DNA from: CAZLHO01 sp964559455
GTDB lineage: Bacteria > Krumholzibacteriota > Krumholzibacteriia > LZORAL124-64-63
Direction: 5' to 3'
DNA length: 7,131 nt
NCBI GenBank assembly: GCA_964559455.1
Contig: CAZLHO010000091.1
Span: forward strand, 1 to 7,131
The notes below the pieces were generated by a model. That model had not been told where the DNA came from and ran no database searches. It worked only from the letters and a program-made list of their open reading frames with translations. Each line of letters starts with the position of its first letter. The stretch's first letter is position 1. Both the position numbers and the translations under genes were made by a program. Of this stretch, positions 1 to 6,570 are shown in pieces.

Positions 1-876
1 GTACCAATACTCGCCGTCCCAGGAGACGATGAAATGGCGGTAGGCTACTCCGGTCATCGTCCAGCAGACTGCGACGATCCTGTCGCCTTGCACGCAGGCG
101 TCGACGACCTCGACGGGACTGGATGGGAAGCCTTCCCAGGTCCCGTCGCGCCAGGTCCACAGGTTGGGCTCCGTCTGGAACTCGTCCCATAAGAACTCCC
201 CGCCCGAGCTCACGGCCACCAGTTCGCCTTGGTAGTCCAGCAACCGGATGATGTTCTCGTCGATGCCGGGGTAGGCGTCGATCACGGCCTCGCCGTCCCA
301 TGCCGCCACGTGGCCGGTGGCCACGCCGTTCAGGGTTGTGAAGCGGCCGCCGATCACCAGCGATCCATCGTACTCGAGATAATCGAGGATTCCGCCGTCG
401 CCCTCGAAGACCCTGTCCCAGGACGAACCGCTCCAGCGCCATGGCCCGCAGTACAGCTCGCCTTGAAAAACCGCCGGCGCCAGGGGCGTGTCCAGGCGGA
501 CGCCGAGTTGGCACCATGCGGACCCGTTCCAGAGCATGACGTCGCCCTGGCTCATGTCGGACGTGGCGGCGACCGCGACCAGCGAGTCGCCCCAGGCCTG
601 CAGGTTGACGACGACGCCCTCCAGACCCTCGCCCAGGGCACGGAAGTCCGCGCCGTCCCAGAAGGCGACGTTGCCGGCCACCTCGGGACCGGCCGCGCCG
701 AAGTCCCCGCCGATGGCCAATCCGTCGCGGTAGTCGGCGACCGCGCGCACGGGTCCGTCGGTGCCCGGCAGATGGAAGTCGGAGGACCACCCGGTCTCGG
801 CGTTGGCCGGCTCGGCGACCGCGAGCAGCAAGAGGAGGGCGAGCAACGGGCGATGCGACGAAATGGCTGAACGCAT
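1..876 (-). CDS. Secreted beta-propeller (WDG-repeat) protein, paralogue of the next gene upstream; 3' end outside the window
   Basis: The frame is open without a stop from the start codon to the window edge, giving 292 residues of an incomplete protein. I chose the ATG at 876 because a GAGCGAGG Shine-Dalgarno lies 5 bases before it and because translation then begins with a clean signal peptide: basic start, run of leucines, and an ANA cleavage site at about residues 24-26, followed by ETGW. An in-frame ATG at 891 is possible but has no Shine-Dalgarno. The mature part consists of repeats ending in W-D/N/S-G (Trp at about residues 73, 116, 148, 193 and 286), with GG-x-F and LGEGL motifs, as in secreted beta-propellers. 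It aligns collinearly with the protein at 959-3568, including a shared AAWDG-x-AVIDAYPG segment. The function is unknown; export and a binding or scaffold role are inferred. A C-terminal sorting domain, if present, lies outside the window. It may be co-transcribed with 959-3568, since the gap is 82 bases with no terminator seen. Confidence 0.85.
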   Translation of the reverse strand, partial: MRSAISSHRPLLALLLLLAVAEPANAETGWSSDFHLPGTDGPVRAVADYRDGLAIGGDFGAAGPEVAGNVAFWDGADFRALGEGLEGVVVNLQAWGDSLVAVAATSDMSQGDVMLWNGSAWCQLGVRLDTPLAPAVFQGELYCGPWRWSGSSWDRVFEGDGGILDYLEYDGSLVIGGRFTTLNGVATGHVAAWDGEAVIDAYPGIDENIIRLLDYQGELVAVSSGGEFLWDEFQTEPNLWTWRDGTWEGFPSSPVEVVDACVQGDRIVAVCWTMTGVAYRHFIVSWDGEYWY

Positions 877-903
877 GACGACCTCGCTCATGGGAGGAGA
901 GAT
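785..903 (-). repeat. Direct repeat copy 1: leader, RBS and signal-peptide segment shared by the two propeller genes
   Basis: Positions 785-903 align without gaps to 3477-3595 (offset 2692). Over 785-857 I count 3 mismatches in 73 bases, and over 871-903 about 5 in 33; the short stretch between (858-870), coding the first residues of the signal peptide, is divergent. Beyond residue 31 or so of each protein the similarity falls to scattered repeat motifs. Confidence 0.85.
882..889 (-). promoter_or_regulatory. Ribosome binding site deciding the start of the left-hand propeller gene
   Basis: On the minus strand GAGCGAGG stands 5 bases before the ATG at 876. The same octamer at the same spacing precedes the paralogue's ATG at 3568. 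This favours these internal ATGs over the upstream in-frame ATG (891) and GTG (3583), which are preceded only by a pyrimidine run, CTCCTCCC. Confidence 0.6.
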
Positions 904-958
904 GATTGCGCTTTCGATATCCGTAGCTTCCGGCGTATCCGCACCTTGTGAAACCCCC

Positions 959-3568
959 CTACCGCGCCACAACCGCCTTCCGCGTCCACGCCCCCTCGGG
1001 CGTGGTCAGCCGCAGGAAGTAGACCCCCGACGGCGCCAGGCGCCCGTCCGCGTCCCGGCCGTCCCACCGCGCGACGTGCCGCCCCGGCTCCAGATCCCCG
1101 TCCAGCAGCGTCGCCACCCGGCGTCCGCGCAGGTCGTGGACCGTCAGGCTCACGCGGTCGCGCCGCGCCAGGTCGAAGGCCACTTCCGTCTGCGGGTTGA
1201 AGGGGTTGGGGTGCGGCGCCGCGAGGCGCGTGCTCGCCGGGGCCGCGACCTCGGGCACGTCGACCGAGCCCATCGAGTAGATGTGGTCCGCGTCGTAGCG
1301 CAGGCGCACCTCGTAGGTCAGAGCGCAGGCCGGAGCGTCGGCGTCCAGCACCGAGTACGGGCCCTCGGCGACCTCTGCCACCGTGGCGACCAGGGTCTCG
1401 TCGCCGTCGCCGCTGCGGACCACATCCAGCGAGCCGCTCAGCGGGCTGCTCATCGTCCAGCTCACGCGCACGCCGCCGGCCTCGCGCACGGCGGTCAGGT
1501 CCTGCAGCGAGACGGGCACCGCGGGCGAGGTCCAGGAGCAGAGGTTCACGGCGGGGCGGCCATCCGCCAAACCGAAATTGCCTTGCACCCACAGCTTGCC
1601 GTCATAGGAGGCCATGGCGAAGACCGGGCCGTCGACGCCGCCGTCCAGCGGCTGCCAGACGGCGCCGTCCCATCTTGCGACGTGGTTGGCAGGTTGGCCG
1701 TCGATCTCGGTGAACCGGCCGCCTGCGTAGAGCTGGCCTTCGTGGACGGCCAGGCAGCGGACGTCGTCGTCGCCGACCCCGCCGAGCTGGGTCCATTCCG
1801 CGCCGTCCCAGGCGAAGACCCTGCCGTAGGGGGTCTCGCCGGGCAGGGCCGCCTCGCCGGCGACGACCAGCGTTCCGTTCCAGTCCAGAACAGTCCCGAT
1901 CCAGCCATCGAGTCCGTCACCCAGGGCTGACCATGTCTCGCCGTCGTAGCAGGCCACGCGGAGCGCCGGCGTCCCGTCGATCTCGGTGAAGCTGCCCGCG
2001 GCCACCAGCTTGTCCTGCCAAACGTTCATCGTCCAGATCTGACTGCATCCGGCCTGGGCGATCGTTTCGTCGAACACATCATCCGGATCCGGAAATGGGC
2101 CCCAGGACCAGAAGTTTTTTATCCATACGATCACGCCCTGGAACGAATCGAGCACAAGCAGGCGATCGTTCCATTCCAGAATCTCGTCGGGTATCAGGGG
2201 CACGTAGGGATAGACCAGATAGAAGGACGCGTATTCCCATCCGCCCACCCACCGGGCGATCTCGAAGGTTCCGATTCCGGTGCAGACGTTGCAATAAAGC
2301 TGGTCCTGATGCCAGCCGAGGGCGCACGACTCGTGGAACTGGGTCTGGGGGCTGAGACCCCTCGGCTCCCACGCGCCCCCGGATCGCAGGGCGACGCTCA
2401 TCGCTTCGATGCCCCCCACGGAGATGAAGGATCCGCCAACAGCCAAGCCCTCGTCACCGACGGCGATTTGGTTCACGCTGCCCACCGGCAGGGGGCCCCA
2501 CCCCCCCTCGACCAGGGGAGTCGCCGGCTCCCCGGCCACGCAACGGGCGACGCCGTAGGCGAAATCGCCGCCGCTTCGGAGCAGCCCCCCGCCGAGAATG
2601 AGAGCCCCTTCCCGGGGCAGCAGGCAGTTGATCTCGAACTCCTCGGATCCGGCGACCGGCTCCCAGCCGATATCCGTCCACTTCCTGACCGACCCGTAGC
2701 CGCTGGTCGTGTACTTCGCCTCCACGCGCACCGGCTCGCGAATGTAGATGTAATCCATGAAGCTCGCGAGATGGAGCTCGCCGTCGAGGACACACAGGTC
2801 CTGGAGGCGGCTCGGGAGCGGCATGTCGCCGAGATCGACCCAGCCCGCGCCGTCCCAGTACGAGATCAGGGTGCTGTACCAGCTGGGCGTGGGGCCAGCG
2901 GCGACCAGGACGCCGTTCCAGTTCTCGACCTTCCAGGTCTCGCTTCGTCCGGGGTAGGCATCGATGACGGCGGCGCCGTCCCAGGCCGCGACGTTGGCCG
3001 CCGGCGCCGCTCCCGCCGACGCGAAGTCGCCCGCCATCACCAGCAAGCCTTCGTGGACGATGAGATCCAGGACCTCGCCGTCGGGTTGGAGCACGTCCGT
3101 CCAGCCGTCTCCGTCCCAGCTGTGGCTGCCACAGAAGAGCGTCCCGTCGAAGAAGGCCACCGGCGCGCGGTCTGGCAGGTCTCCAGGTAGCTCCGACCAG
3201 GAGGAGCCGTCCCACAGATGCACGCGGGTCACCCGGCCGGCATCGGGCACCGGCGTGCTGCAGGCGGCGACCAGAGTGTCGCCGCGGACGGCCAGGCTGG
3301 TCACCTTGGCGGGCAGGCCTTCGCCCAGCGGGTTCCACGCCGATCCGTCGAAGAAGGCGATCCTCGTGGCCGGCACCGTTCCGACCGCCCAGAAGAGCCC
3401 GCCTGCCACCCACCCCCCTTGGTATTCCACGAGAGCAAGGACCTCGCCCTGGGCTCCGGGCACGTAGAAGTCCGGCGACCACCCGGTCTCGGCGTTGGCC
3501 GGCGCGGCGACGGCGAGCAGCAAGAAGAGGGCGAGCAACGGGCGATGCGGCAGATGAATTCGGCGCAT
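959..3568 (-). CDS. Secreted WDG-repeat beta-propeller protein with Fn3-like and C-terminal FlgD-Ig/sorting-like domain
   Basis: The protein is 869 residues from the ATG at 3568, which has GAGCGAGG 5 bases upstream; the frame stays open back to a GTG at 3583, judged less likely. Residues 1-26 form a signal peptide ending in ANA. Residues about 40-680 are repeats with GG-x-F, LG-x-G and WDG motifs, typical of secreted beta-propellers. The last four units are exactly periodic: the aromatic residue of the W/Y-DG position recurs every 46 residues (Tyr 541, Trp 587, 633, 679). The middle (about 275-505) is irregular and carries a CNVC pair. Residues about 685-775 look like an Fn3-type beta sandwich. 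Residues about 783-869 resemble the FlgD-Ig or T9SS type A tail family, with PNPFNP, HDLRGR, WDGRDADGR, SGVYFLRL and a basic TRKAVVAR end. In these families the tail directs export or surface attachment; that role here is inferred. No catalytic motif is visible and the ligand is unknown. It is the first of a tandem pair. Confidence 0.9.
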   Translation of the reverse strand: MRRIHLPHRPLLALFLLLAVAAPANAETGWSPDFYVPGAQGEVLALVEYQGGWVAGGLFWAVGTVPATRIAFFDGSAWNPLGEGLPAKVTSLAVRGDTLVAACSTPVPDAGRVTRVHLWDGSSWSELPGDLPDRAPVAFFDGTLFCGSHSWDGDGWTDVLQPDGEVLDLIVHEGLLVMAGDFASAGAAPAANVAAWDGAAVIDAYPGRSETWKVENWNGVLVAAGPTPSWYSTLISYWDGAGWVDLGDMPLPSRLQDLCVLDGELHLASFMDYIYIREPVRVEAKYTTSGYGSVRKWTDIGWEPVAGSEEFEINCLLPREGALILGGGLLRSGGDFAYGVARCVAGEPATPLVEGGWGPLPVGSVNQIAVGDEGLAVGGSFISVGGIEAMSVALRSGGAWEPRGLSPQTQFHESCALGWHQDQLYCNVCTGIGTFEIARWVGGWEYASFYLVYPYVPLIPDEILEWNDRLLVLDSFQGVIVWIKNFWSWGPFPDPDDVFDETIAQAGCSQIWTMNVWQDKLVAAGSFTEIDGTPALRVACYDGETWSALGDGLDGWIGTVLDWNGTLVVAGEAALPGETPYGRVFAWDGAEWTQLGGVGDDDVRCLAVHEGQLYAGGRFTEIDGQPANHVARWDGAVWQPLDGGVDGPVFAMASYDGKLWVQGNFGLADGRPAVNLCSWTSPAVPVSLQDLTAVREAGGVRVSWTMSSPLSGSLDVVRSGDGDETLVATVAEVAEGPYSVLDADAPACALTYEVRLRYDADHIYSMGSVDVPEVAAPASTRLAAPHPNPFNPQTEVAFDLARRDRVSLTVHDLRGRRVATLLDGDLEPGRHVARWDGRDADGRLAPSGVYFLRLTTPEGAWTRKAVVAR
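1530..2077 (-). repeat. Four in-register 46-residue (138-bp) propeller repeat units
   Basis: Within the propeller gene, the units closing at YDG, WDG, WDG and W-T-S are spaced by exactly 46 codons. Two copies carry nearly the same core, G-S/R-F-T-E-I-D-G-T/Q-P-A followed by V-A-x-W/Y-D-G, and share the DNA string ccgtcgatctcggtgaa on the plus strand (about 1976-1992 and 1700-1716). This regular block contrasts with the irregular repeats nearer the N-terminus. Confidence 0.7.
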
Positions 3569-3595
3569 GGCGGCCTCGCTCACGGGAGGAGGGAT
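3477..3595 (-). repeat. Direct repeat copy 2: leader, RBS and signal-peptide segment shared by the two propeller genes
   Basis: This is the partner of 785-903. It covers the pyrimidine run CTCCTCCC, the GAGCGAGG ribosome binding site, the start codon and the signal-peptide core up to the first mature residues (ETGW), after which the two genes diverge. Confidence 0.85.
3574..3581 (-). promoter_or_regulatory. Ribosome binding site deciding the start of the 869-residue propeller gene
   Basis: GAGCGAGG lies 5 bases upstream of the ATG at 3568 and is conserved in the paralogue. The alternative GTG at 3583 overlaps the region just before it and has no purine-rich site upstream. Confidence 0.6.
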
Positions 3596-3599
3596 ATCG

Positions 3600-3650
3600 A
3601 TGTTTATGAAATCATCCTATCAAAACAACGGGCGGGAATGCAAGCCGCTT
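3600..3650 (-). promoter_or_regulatory. AT-rich putative promoter region of the propeller genes
   Basis: Between the terminator of the lipoprotein gene and the propeller gene lies a stretch much richer in A and T than its surroundings. On the minus strand it contains TTGCAT, an 18-base spacer and TAGGAT, a weak match to sigma-70-type boxes; TTGTTT with TAAACA (16-base spacer) is an alternative. The position is right for a promoter, but the promoter consensus of this organism is unknown, so the exact boxes are not settled. Confidence 0.3.
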
Positions 3651-3679
3651 CGACGGGCCGGACGGAGCGGGGGGCGCGG

Positions 3680-3715
3680 AAAAGAGCAGGGCGGCCGTCC
3701 CGCGACGGCCGCCCT
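3680..3715 (-). terminator. Intrinsic terminator of the lipoprotein metalloprotease gene
   Basis: On the minus strand a perfect 12-bp stem (AGGGCGGCCGTC paired with GACGGCCGCCCT, 3715-3704 with 3699-3688) encloses a 4-base loop and is followed by GCTCTTTTCC. It starts 26 bases after the stop codon at 3742. The T run is short, but the stem is long and GC-only at its core. Confidence 0.8.
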
Positions 3716-3741
3716 CATTCCGGTCCGGATGATCCGGCCCC

Positions 3742-5898
3742 CTACTTGGACAGCGGCCACATCCCGATGTCGATCCAATAGCCTCCGACGCGGTCCGCCT
3801 GCTCCGAGATCGTGATGGCCTCGATGACCTTGCCGTCCTCGTACTCGATCCGGTTGTCCAGATCGACGGCCGCCGCCAGGGCGTCGGCGCCCTTCAACTC
3901 GTACTTGATATAGTTCGTTTCGGAGAAATCGCGGGGGATGCCGGCGCAGACGAGGGCCGCGTCCTGCAGCCAGTAGCTCATCTTCTCCTCGTGGAGATCC
4001 GCCGCGCAGGTCGCGATCGTGTCGCCGCTGCGGGTCAGGGTCAGGTGCTGCAGCCGACGGGCCCCGCCGGCCAAGGTCACGTCCTCGATGCCGTTGAAGG
4101 TGTCGCCGACCCACGACCCTTCGCCGACCACGCTGAATCCCGACGAGTAGACCCCGTAGACCGGATCCTCGCCCGGCTCGGTGACCAGGCCGTAGCTGTC
4201 GAAGTAGAAGTGGCAGGTGTAGCCGAAGCGGTCGCCGGACTCGATCGGCCTCATCGTCAGGGAGATGTTGCGGGCCGCCGTGAACGGAGCCTCGGAGCGG
4301 GTGTTCACGACGAGGGCCAGCAGCAGGTCGCCGCTGTCGACCATCGACTTGATGTCCGCGGCGGTGACGAGCGACTGCGGCCCGCCGACCTTGGTCATCC
4401 CGCCGCCGTTGTACTTGAAGACCGAGACGCGGGCGTCGGCGTCGGTCACCGAGAACTCGAGCGCCGATCCGTTCGTGAATCCGGTGCCGCTCCAGCGCAC
4501 CCGGTACAGGGCCGCCGAGAGGTCGGGATAGCTGCGCGACACCGACTTGGGGTCGTCGGTGTCCGAGCCGAACTCGACCGTGCCGGCGATATTGCCCAGC
4601 AGCCGGCTCAGGTCCATGTCCGGGCAGACCCGCCCGTCGGCGTACTTGTCCATGAAGTCGGCGTACCACAGCGAGCAGTCCTGGAAATCGTCGATGGCGG
4701 CGGCCGGGACCGCGCCGTCCCTGATCCGATTGTAGACCTGCGCCATGGCGTCGCCGGCGCCGAAGCCGTCGACCAGGTAGTCGACCATCCCCGACATCCC
4801 GTAGCCGTGCCAGGCGGGCTTGTCTCCGATCCCGGCCGCCATGCCGCGGAACGGCGCCATCTCGTGACCGGAGCGGATCGACGAGACGAAGGTCGCCGGG
4901 TCGGCGCTCATCAACTGCTCGCTCCAGACCGACGTCGCCTCGTCCAGCCAGAGGTTGGGGCCGCTCGTCTTGGACTGCATGAACGCGGTGCGGGGGTCGT
5001 ACCACGACTGGACCATGTGCATCAGCTCGTGGATCGCCGTCGCCCGCGTCTCCGTCGCGTCGGCGAGCTTGCCGGAGTTGAACTCCAGCCAGCCGTGGTT
5101 GTCGCCCAGGGACGAGTTGACGGCATAGCCGAAGACCGTGTCGTTCAACGGCAGCACCGTGATCTCGACCGGCCAGGCCGTCCGGCCGGCGGTCGAGAAT
5201 CCCGCCGCCGTGATCTTCGCCAACGCCTCTTCGAGCCACGTTCCCAGATTCGCCGCGCCCGTCGCGTAGAGGAAGGGATAGGTGATCAGGAAGTGGCCGC
5301 CCGAACTGGTCAGGGTCTCGGTGACGTCGTCGGCCCGGCTGATGTCGACCGTGCCGGTCGGCGTGCCGGCGTCGGGCGTCGGGATGTCGGCCCACAGCTT
5401 GCCGGCGTCGATCGGGGCCTGCAGGATGCGCCAGGACTGCTTCGATTCCTGCAGGCTGGTGATGAACACCACTTCGCCCACGGCCAGCGGCGAGATGGCC
5501 GGCGCCTTGGCGGCGGACGGGTTCTTGACGACGATCGGCGCCGGGATACCCACCCGAACGGGCGCGGCGAAGCCCTCCGGCAGGCCGTCGACGCGGTAGA
5601 CCGGAGTTCCGCTGGGCGAGTCGCCGTTCGCGTCGCGGTAGATCTTCAGCTCGGTGTCGGCGGCGAAGGCGCCCGCGGGCACCCTCACGGTCACGTCGCC
5701 GGCTTCGAGCTCGCCGCCGGCCGGCCCGAAGGCGAGCGTGCCGATCAGGTCGCCGGTGATCGGCTGCGTGCCGCCGCCGTCATCGCCGACGTCGCCGATG
5801 CCGCGGGGAAAATCGTCGCCGCAGCCGCCGAGCAGCGACACGGTCGCGGCAAGCGCCGCGGCGACGAGGATGAAGCGCTTCGAGGGTCGCCGAGTCAT
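3742..5898 (-). CDS. Lipoprotein with ZU5-like domain and HEXXH (gluzincin-type) zinc metalloprotease domain
   Basis: The protein is 718 residues from the ATG at 5898, which has GGAGGA 5 bases upstream. The frame stays open upstream to 6033, but only this start gives a lipoprotein signal: basic MTRRPSKR, hydrophobic stretch, then LLGGC with the lipidated Cys at 26. A Gly/Asp-rich linker follows. Residues about 50-125 fit the ZU5 pattern (GPAGGEL, then GDVTVRVPAGAF). Residues about 215-425 carry the protease signature: HELMH at 290-294 (two zinc-binding His and the catalytic Glu 291) and WLDEATSVW with Glu 320 as the probable third zinc ligand, 25 residues after the second His, then HGYGMSGMVDYLVDGFG. 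This order recalls clan MA gluzincins such as the M30 (hyicolysin) kind. Residues about 430-718 are unassigned and probably beta-rich. Zinc-dependent proteolysis at the envelope is inferred; the substrate is unknown. It is a single-gene unit with a terminator on each side. Confidence 0.85.
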   Translation of the reverse strand: MTRRPSKRFILVAAALAATVSLLGGCGDDFPRGIGDVGDDGGGTQPITGDLIGTLAFGPAGGELEAGDVTVRVPAGAFAADTELKIYRDANGDSPSGTPVYRVDGLPEGFAAPVRVGIPAPIVVKNPSAAKAPAISPLAVGEVVFITSLQESKQSWRILQAPIDAGKLWADIPTPDAGTPTGTVDISRADDVTETLTSSGGHFLITYPFLYATGAANLGTWLEEALAKITAAGFSTAGRTAWPVEITVLPLNDTVFGYAVNSSLGDNHGWLEFNSGKLADATETRATAIHELMHMVQSWYDPRTAFMQSKTSGPNLWLDEATSVWSEQLMSADPATFVSSIRSGHEMAPFRGMAAGIGDKPAWHGYGMSGMVDYLVDGFGAGDAMAQVYNRIRDGAVPAAAIDDFQDCSLWYADFMDKYADGRVCPDMDLSRLLGNIAGTVEFGSDTDDPKSVSRSYPDLSAALYRVRWSGTGFTNGSALEFSVTDADARVSVFKYNGGGMTKVGGPQSLVTAADIKSMVDSGDLLLALVVNTRSEAPFTAARNISLTMRPIESGDRFGYTCHFYFDSYGLVTEPGEDPVYGVYSSGFSVVGEGSWVGDTFNGIEDVTLAGGARRLQHLTLTRSGDTIATCAADLHEEKMSYWLQDAALVCAGIPRDFSETNYIKYELKGADALAAAVDLDNRIEYEDGKVIEAITISEQADRVGGYWIDIGMWPLSK

Positions 5899-5903
5899 GG
5901 GTG

Positions 5904-5909
5904 TCCTCC
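5904..5909 (-). promoter_or_regulatory. Ribosome binding site fixing the lipoprotein start
   Basis: GGAGGA on the minus strand is 5 bases before the ATG at 5898, a near-ideal Shine-Dalgarno. It excludes the longer in-frame reading up to 6033, which would also bury the lipoprotein signal. Confidence 0.85.
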
Positions 5910-6005
5910 GGGGCGAAAGTGCTGACGGGCAGGATCGTGGAATGAACGCAGAAAAAGCGGCCGGAAGGCCCGGATCTGTTCGCCCGGGAATCATAGGGAG
6001 GGCTC

Positions 6006-6060
6006 GGCGAGATTCAACATAAATCCTTATCAATATAGGACTTGTGTTGTTTTTATTCCG
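6006..6060 (-). promoter_or_regulatory. AT-rich putative promoter/operator region of the lipoprotein gene
   Basis: This 55-base stretch is strikingly A/T-rich in a GC-rich window and lies between the atpC terminator and the lipoprotein gene. It holds TATATT and TTATGT on the minus strand as possible -10 boxes, without a convincing -35 at normal spacing. It also holds an imperfect inverted repeat, AAATCCTTA (6021-6029) against TAGGACTT (6036-6043), that could be an operator. Start of transcription here would leave a leader of roughly 100 bases. Confidence 0.35.
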
Positions 6061-6076
6061 GTCGTAAGGGATCGTG

Positions 6077-6104
6077 AAAAGAGCCCCCCGTCGCCGGGGG
6101 GCTC
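6077..6104 (-). terminator. Intrinsic terminator of the ATP synthase operon
   Basis: On the minus strand GAGCCCCCCG pairs with CGGGGGGCTC (10 bp, loop of 4) and is directly followed by TTTT. It begins 33 bases after the atpC stop codon, so atpC is the last gene of its transcript. Confidence 0.88.
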
Positions 6105-6137
6105 GCGCTCGATATCGTTCCGGAACCGGGGAGGCCG

Positions 6138-6566
6138 CTACCGCCGCCCCTTCCCCGCCGCCGCCAGCCGGGCCTTGGCCCGGGCCAGCGCGGCCTCGGC
6201 GCGGTCGATGTCGACGTTCTCGTCCTCGCGGTGGGCCAGATATTCCTTGGCGCGCTCCAGGGCCTCCTCGGCGCGGGTGACGTCGATGTCGGGGGCGGGC
6301 TCGCAGGCGTCGACCATCACCGACACCGCGTTCTGCGCGATCTCGACGAAGCCGTTGGTCACCGAGAAGACGCTGACCGAGCCCGCGGCGCCGCTGTCGT
6401 CGTGGCGCAGGGTCATCACGCCGGGCACCAGGGCGGTCACCAGCGGGGCGTGGTTGGCCAGCACGCCCAAGTAGCCGGCCAGGCCGGGCAGCTGCAGCGA
6501 GACGGCCTCGGTCTCGAGCAGCAACTGCTCGGCGGTGGTGATGGTGACCTTGAACGTCTTCGCCAT
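6138..6566 (-). CDS. atpC: F-type ATP synthase epsilon subunit
   Basis: The 142-residue product is the epsilon subunit of the F1 sector, part of the central stalk with gamma; it couples rotation to catalysis and can inhibit ATP hydrolysis. Residues 1 to about 87 form the N-terminal beta sandwich, including the family's conserved loop seen here as GYLGVLANHAPLVTALVPG. Residues about 93-140 form the two-helix C-terminal domain, rich in Ala, Arg and Glu. Length is normal for a bacterial subunit with the complete helical domain. The ATG is 4 bases beyond the atpD stop, with GAGGG inside the end of atpD as ribosome binding site (8-base spacer), so translation is probably coupled to atpD. It is followed by the operon terminator. 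Confidence 0.97.
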   Translation of the reverse strand: MAKTFKVTITTAEQLLLETEAVSLQLPGLAGYLGVLANHAPLVTALVPGVMTLRHDDSGAAGSVSVFSVTNGFVEIAQNAVSVMVDACEPAPDIDVTRAEEALERAKEYLAHREDENVDIDRAEAALARAKARLAAAGKGRR

Positions 6567-6570
6567 GCGC

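Noticed and set aside
892..958. Possible terminator or promoter between the two propeller genes
   Set aside because: I see no stable hairpin followed by a T run and no convincing promoter boxes in these 67 bases; read-through from the upstream gene is simpler.
761..1930. 389-codon plus-strand open frame antisense to both propeller genes; GGGAGGAG before an ATG at 902 looks like a ribosome binding site
   Set aside because: The purine run is the complement of the conserved CTCCTCCC leader of the minus-strand genes. The product is Arg/His/Ala-rich low-complexity sequence with no domain.
2309..3482. Long open frames on both strands (2309-3190 plus, 2454-3482 minus in another frame) inside the propeller gene
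   Set aside because: Their composition is Arg/Pro/Gly-rich without motifs, while the 959-3568 frame carries the signal peptide, WDG repeats and tail domain.
3991..5925. 644-codon plus-strand open frame opposite the lipoprotein gene
   Set aside because: It is Arg/Gly/Ala/Val-rich with no recognisable domain. It is the mirror of a real gene that has a signal peptide, a Shine-Dalgarno and a protease motif. Long antisense frames are expected at this GC content.
5951..5972. GGCC-TTCC-GGCC followed by GCTTTTTC on the minus strand, like a small attenuator in the lipoprotein leader
   Set aside because: The stem is only 4 bp, too weak to call a terminator, and no leader peptide or alternative fold is evident.
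5899..6033. 45-residue N-terminal extension of the lipoprotein
   Set aside because: It has no Shine-Dalgarno, crosses the AT-rich promoter-like region, and would move the lipoprotein signal away from the N-terminus.
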